A stretch of DNA of 38,290 nt from an uncultured Lachnospiraceae bacterium (lineage in GTDB: Bacteria > Bacillota > Clostridia > Lachnospirales > Lachnospiraceae), in NCBI GenBank assembly GCA_946616305.1, contig CAMOIV010000003.1, forward strand, positions 1 through 38,290, written 5' to 3'. Each line of letters starts with the position of its first letter. Position 1 is the stretch's first letter. Position numbers and translations under genes: made by a program. Positions 37,610-38,290 of this stretch are shown here, in pieces. The notes below the pieces were generated by a model, which ran no database searches, was not told the DNA's origin, and worked only from the letters and a program-made list of their open reading frames with translations.

Positions 37610-38290
37610 ACCGATCCCAGCAGGTGTTGATATACATATGGAGCCGCTTGATGTGATAAACGGCTTTCAAGTCCGACCGGGCTTCTATGATATGAACGGT
37701 GCCACGGCCATACCGACGGGGGTTAATTTCACGGTTCATTCAAACCAGGCGACATCGGTGGAGCTTCTTCTCTTTCATTCGGAAGAGAAGAAGCCTTTTG
37801 GTGTCCTGAGATTTCCCGATCATTATAAGATAGGGAATGTATATTCCATGATAGTCTTTGATCTGGACATCGAAGACCTTGAGTACGCATACAGGATGGA
37901 TGGCCCCACGGATATAAAAAAAGGCGTGATATTCAATAAGGACAAGATACTTCTTGACCCCTACGCCAAGGCAGTGACCGGTCAGGCCGAATGGGGGGTA
38001 AAGACCGATTACGTCTATCATGCCAGGGTAGTAAGAGACAATTTTGACTGGGGTAACTGCAAGCAGCCCCTGACTCCCACCGAGGACCTGATCATATACG
38101 AAATGCATGTCAGGGGATTTACCAAGGACAAGAGCAGCCATACAAAGCACCCGGGAACCTTCGATGCCATCATGGAAAAGCTTCCCTACCTTAAGGAACT
38201 GGGGGTCACAGCGGTTGAGCTCATGCCGATCTTTGAATTCGACGAGATGCTCTCGAGACGGGATTACTACGGCAGAGAACTGATGGATTA
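37599..38290 (+). CDS. Glycogen debranching enzyme/isoamylase-type GH13 (GlgX-like), truncated at the window edge
   Basis: Open from ATG 37599 to the end: MSNKPIPAGVDIHMEPLDVINGFQVRPGFYDMNGATAIPTGVNFTVHSNQATSVELLLF...DLIIYEMHVRGFTKDKSSHTKHPGTFDAIMEKLPYLKELGVTAVELMPIFEF. Missing from the ORF track because it has no stop in the window. Confidence 0.88.
   Translation, partial: MSNKPIPAGVDIHMEPLDVINGFQVRPGFYDMNGATAIPTGVNFTVHSNQATSVELLLFHSEEKKPFGVLRFPDHYKIGNVYSMIVFDLDIEDLEYAYRMDGPTDIKKGVIFNKDKILLDPYAKAVTGQAEWGVKTDYVYHARVVRDNFDWGNCKQPLTPTEDLIIYEMHVRGFTKDKSSHTKHPGTFDAIMEKLPYLKELGVTAVELMPIFEFDEMLSRRDYYGRELMD

Noticed and set aside
1-38290. CRISPR array, prophage, transposon, toxin-antitoxin or anti-phage system
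   Set aside because: No regularly spaced repeats, integrase/transposase or defence-type domains recognised in any ORF.

Overview
The window looks like an ordinary chromosomal segment from a motile, Lachnospiraceae-like Firmicute. Genes are dense and mostly on the + strand. I see no rRNA, tRNA, CRISPR array, integrase or transposase. In order it holds: an HPt-like C-terminus; a receiver domain that looks 5'-truncated; uvrB, a GT2 glycosyltransferase and uvrA; mreB/mbl-flgF-flgG-rod-binding protein; recD2-comF-yvyF; two uncharacterised membrane proteins followed by cdaA-cdaR (c-di-AMP synthesis); HPr; leuA facing a polytopic membrane protein; nth and a metallophosphatase; manC-manA; glutamine synthetase III; galE; a serine hydrolase and an AraC regulator, divergent from a sugar ABC operon (SBP, two permeases, GH3); and ftsH followed by a truncated glycogen-debranching-type GH13 gene that runs off the edge and is absent from the ORF track. 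The items most worth a second look are: (i) comF, whose zinc-ribbon N-terminus is encoded upstream of its first ATG with no canonical start codon, overlapping the recD2 stop in the +1 frame; (ii) a tightly coupled comF/yvyF/membrane pair/cdaA/cdaR run that may be a c-di-AMP-linked module; (iii) possible leaderless promoters at nth and ftsH; (iv) tandem strong hairpins between the SBP and permease genes; (v) symmetrical TTAGCAAC motifs between the AraC and SBP genes; (vi) a truncated receiver ORF preceded by a potentially structured non-coding region. I found no clear-cut wholly new system. Most family assignments come from reading motifs, not from database searches.
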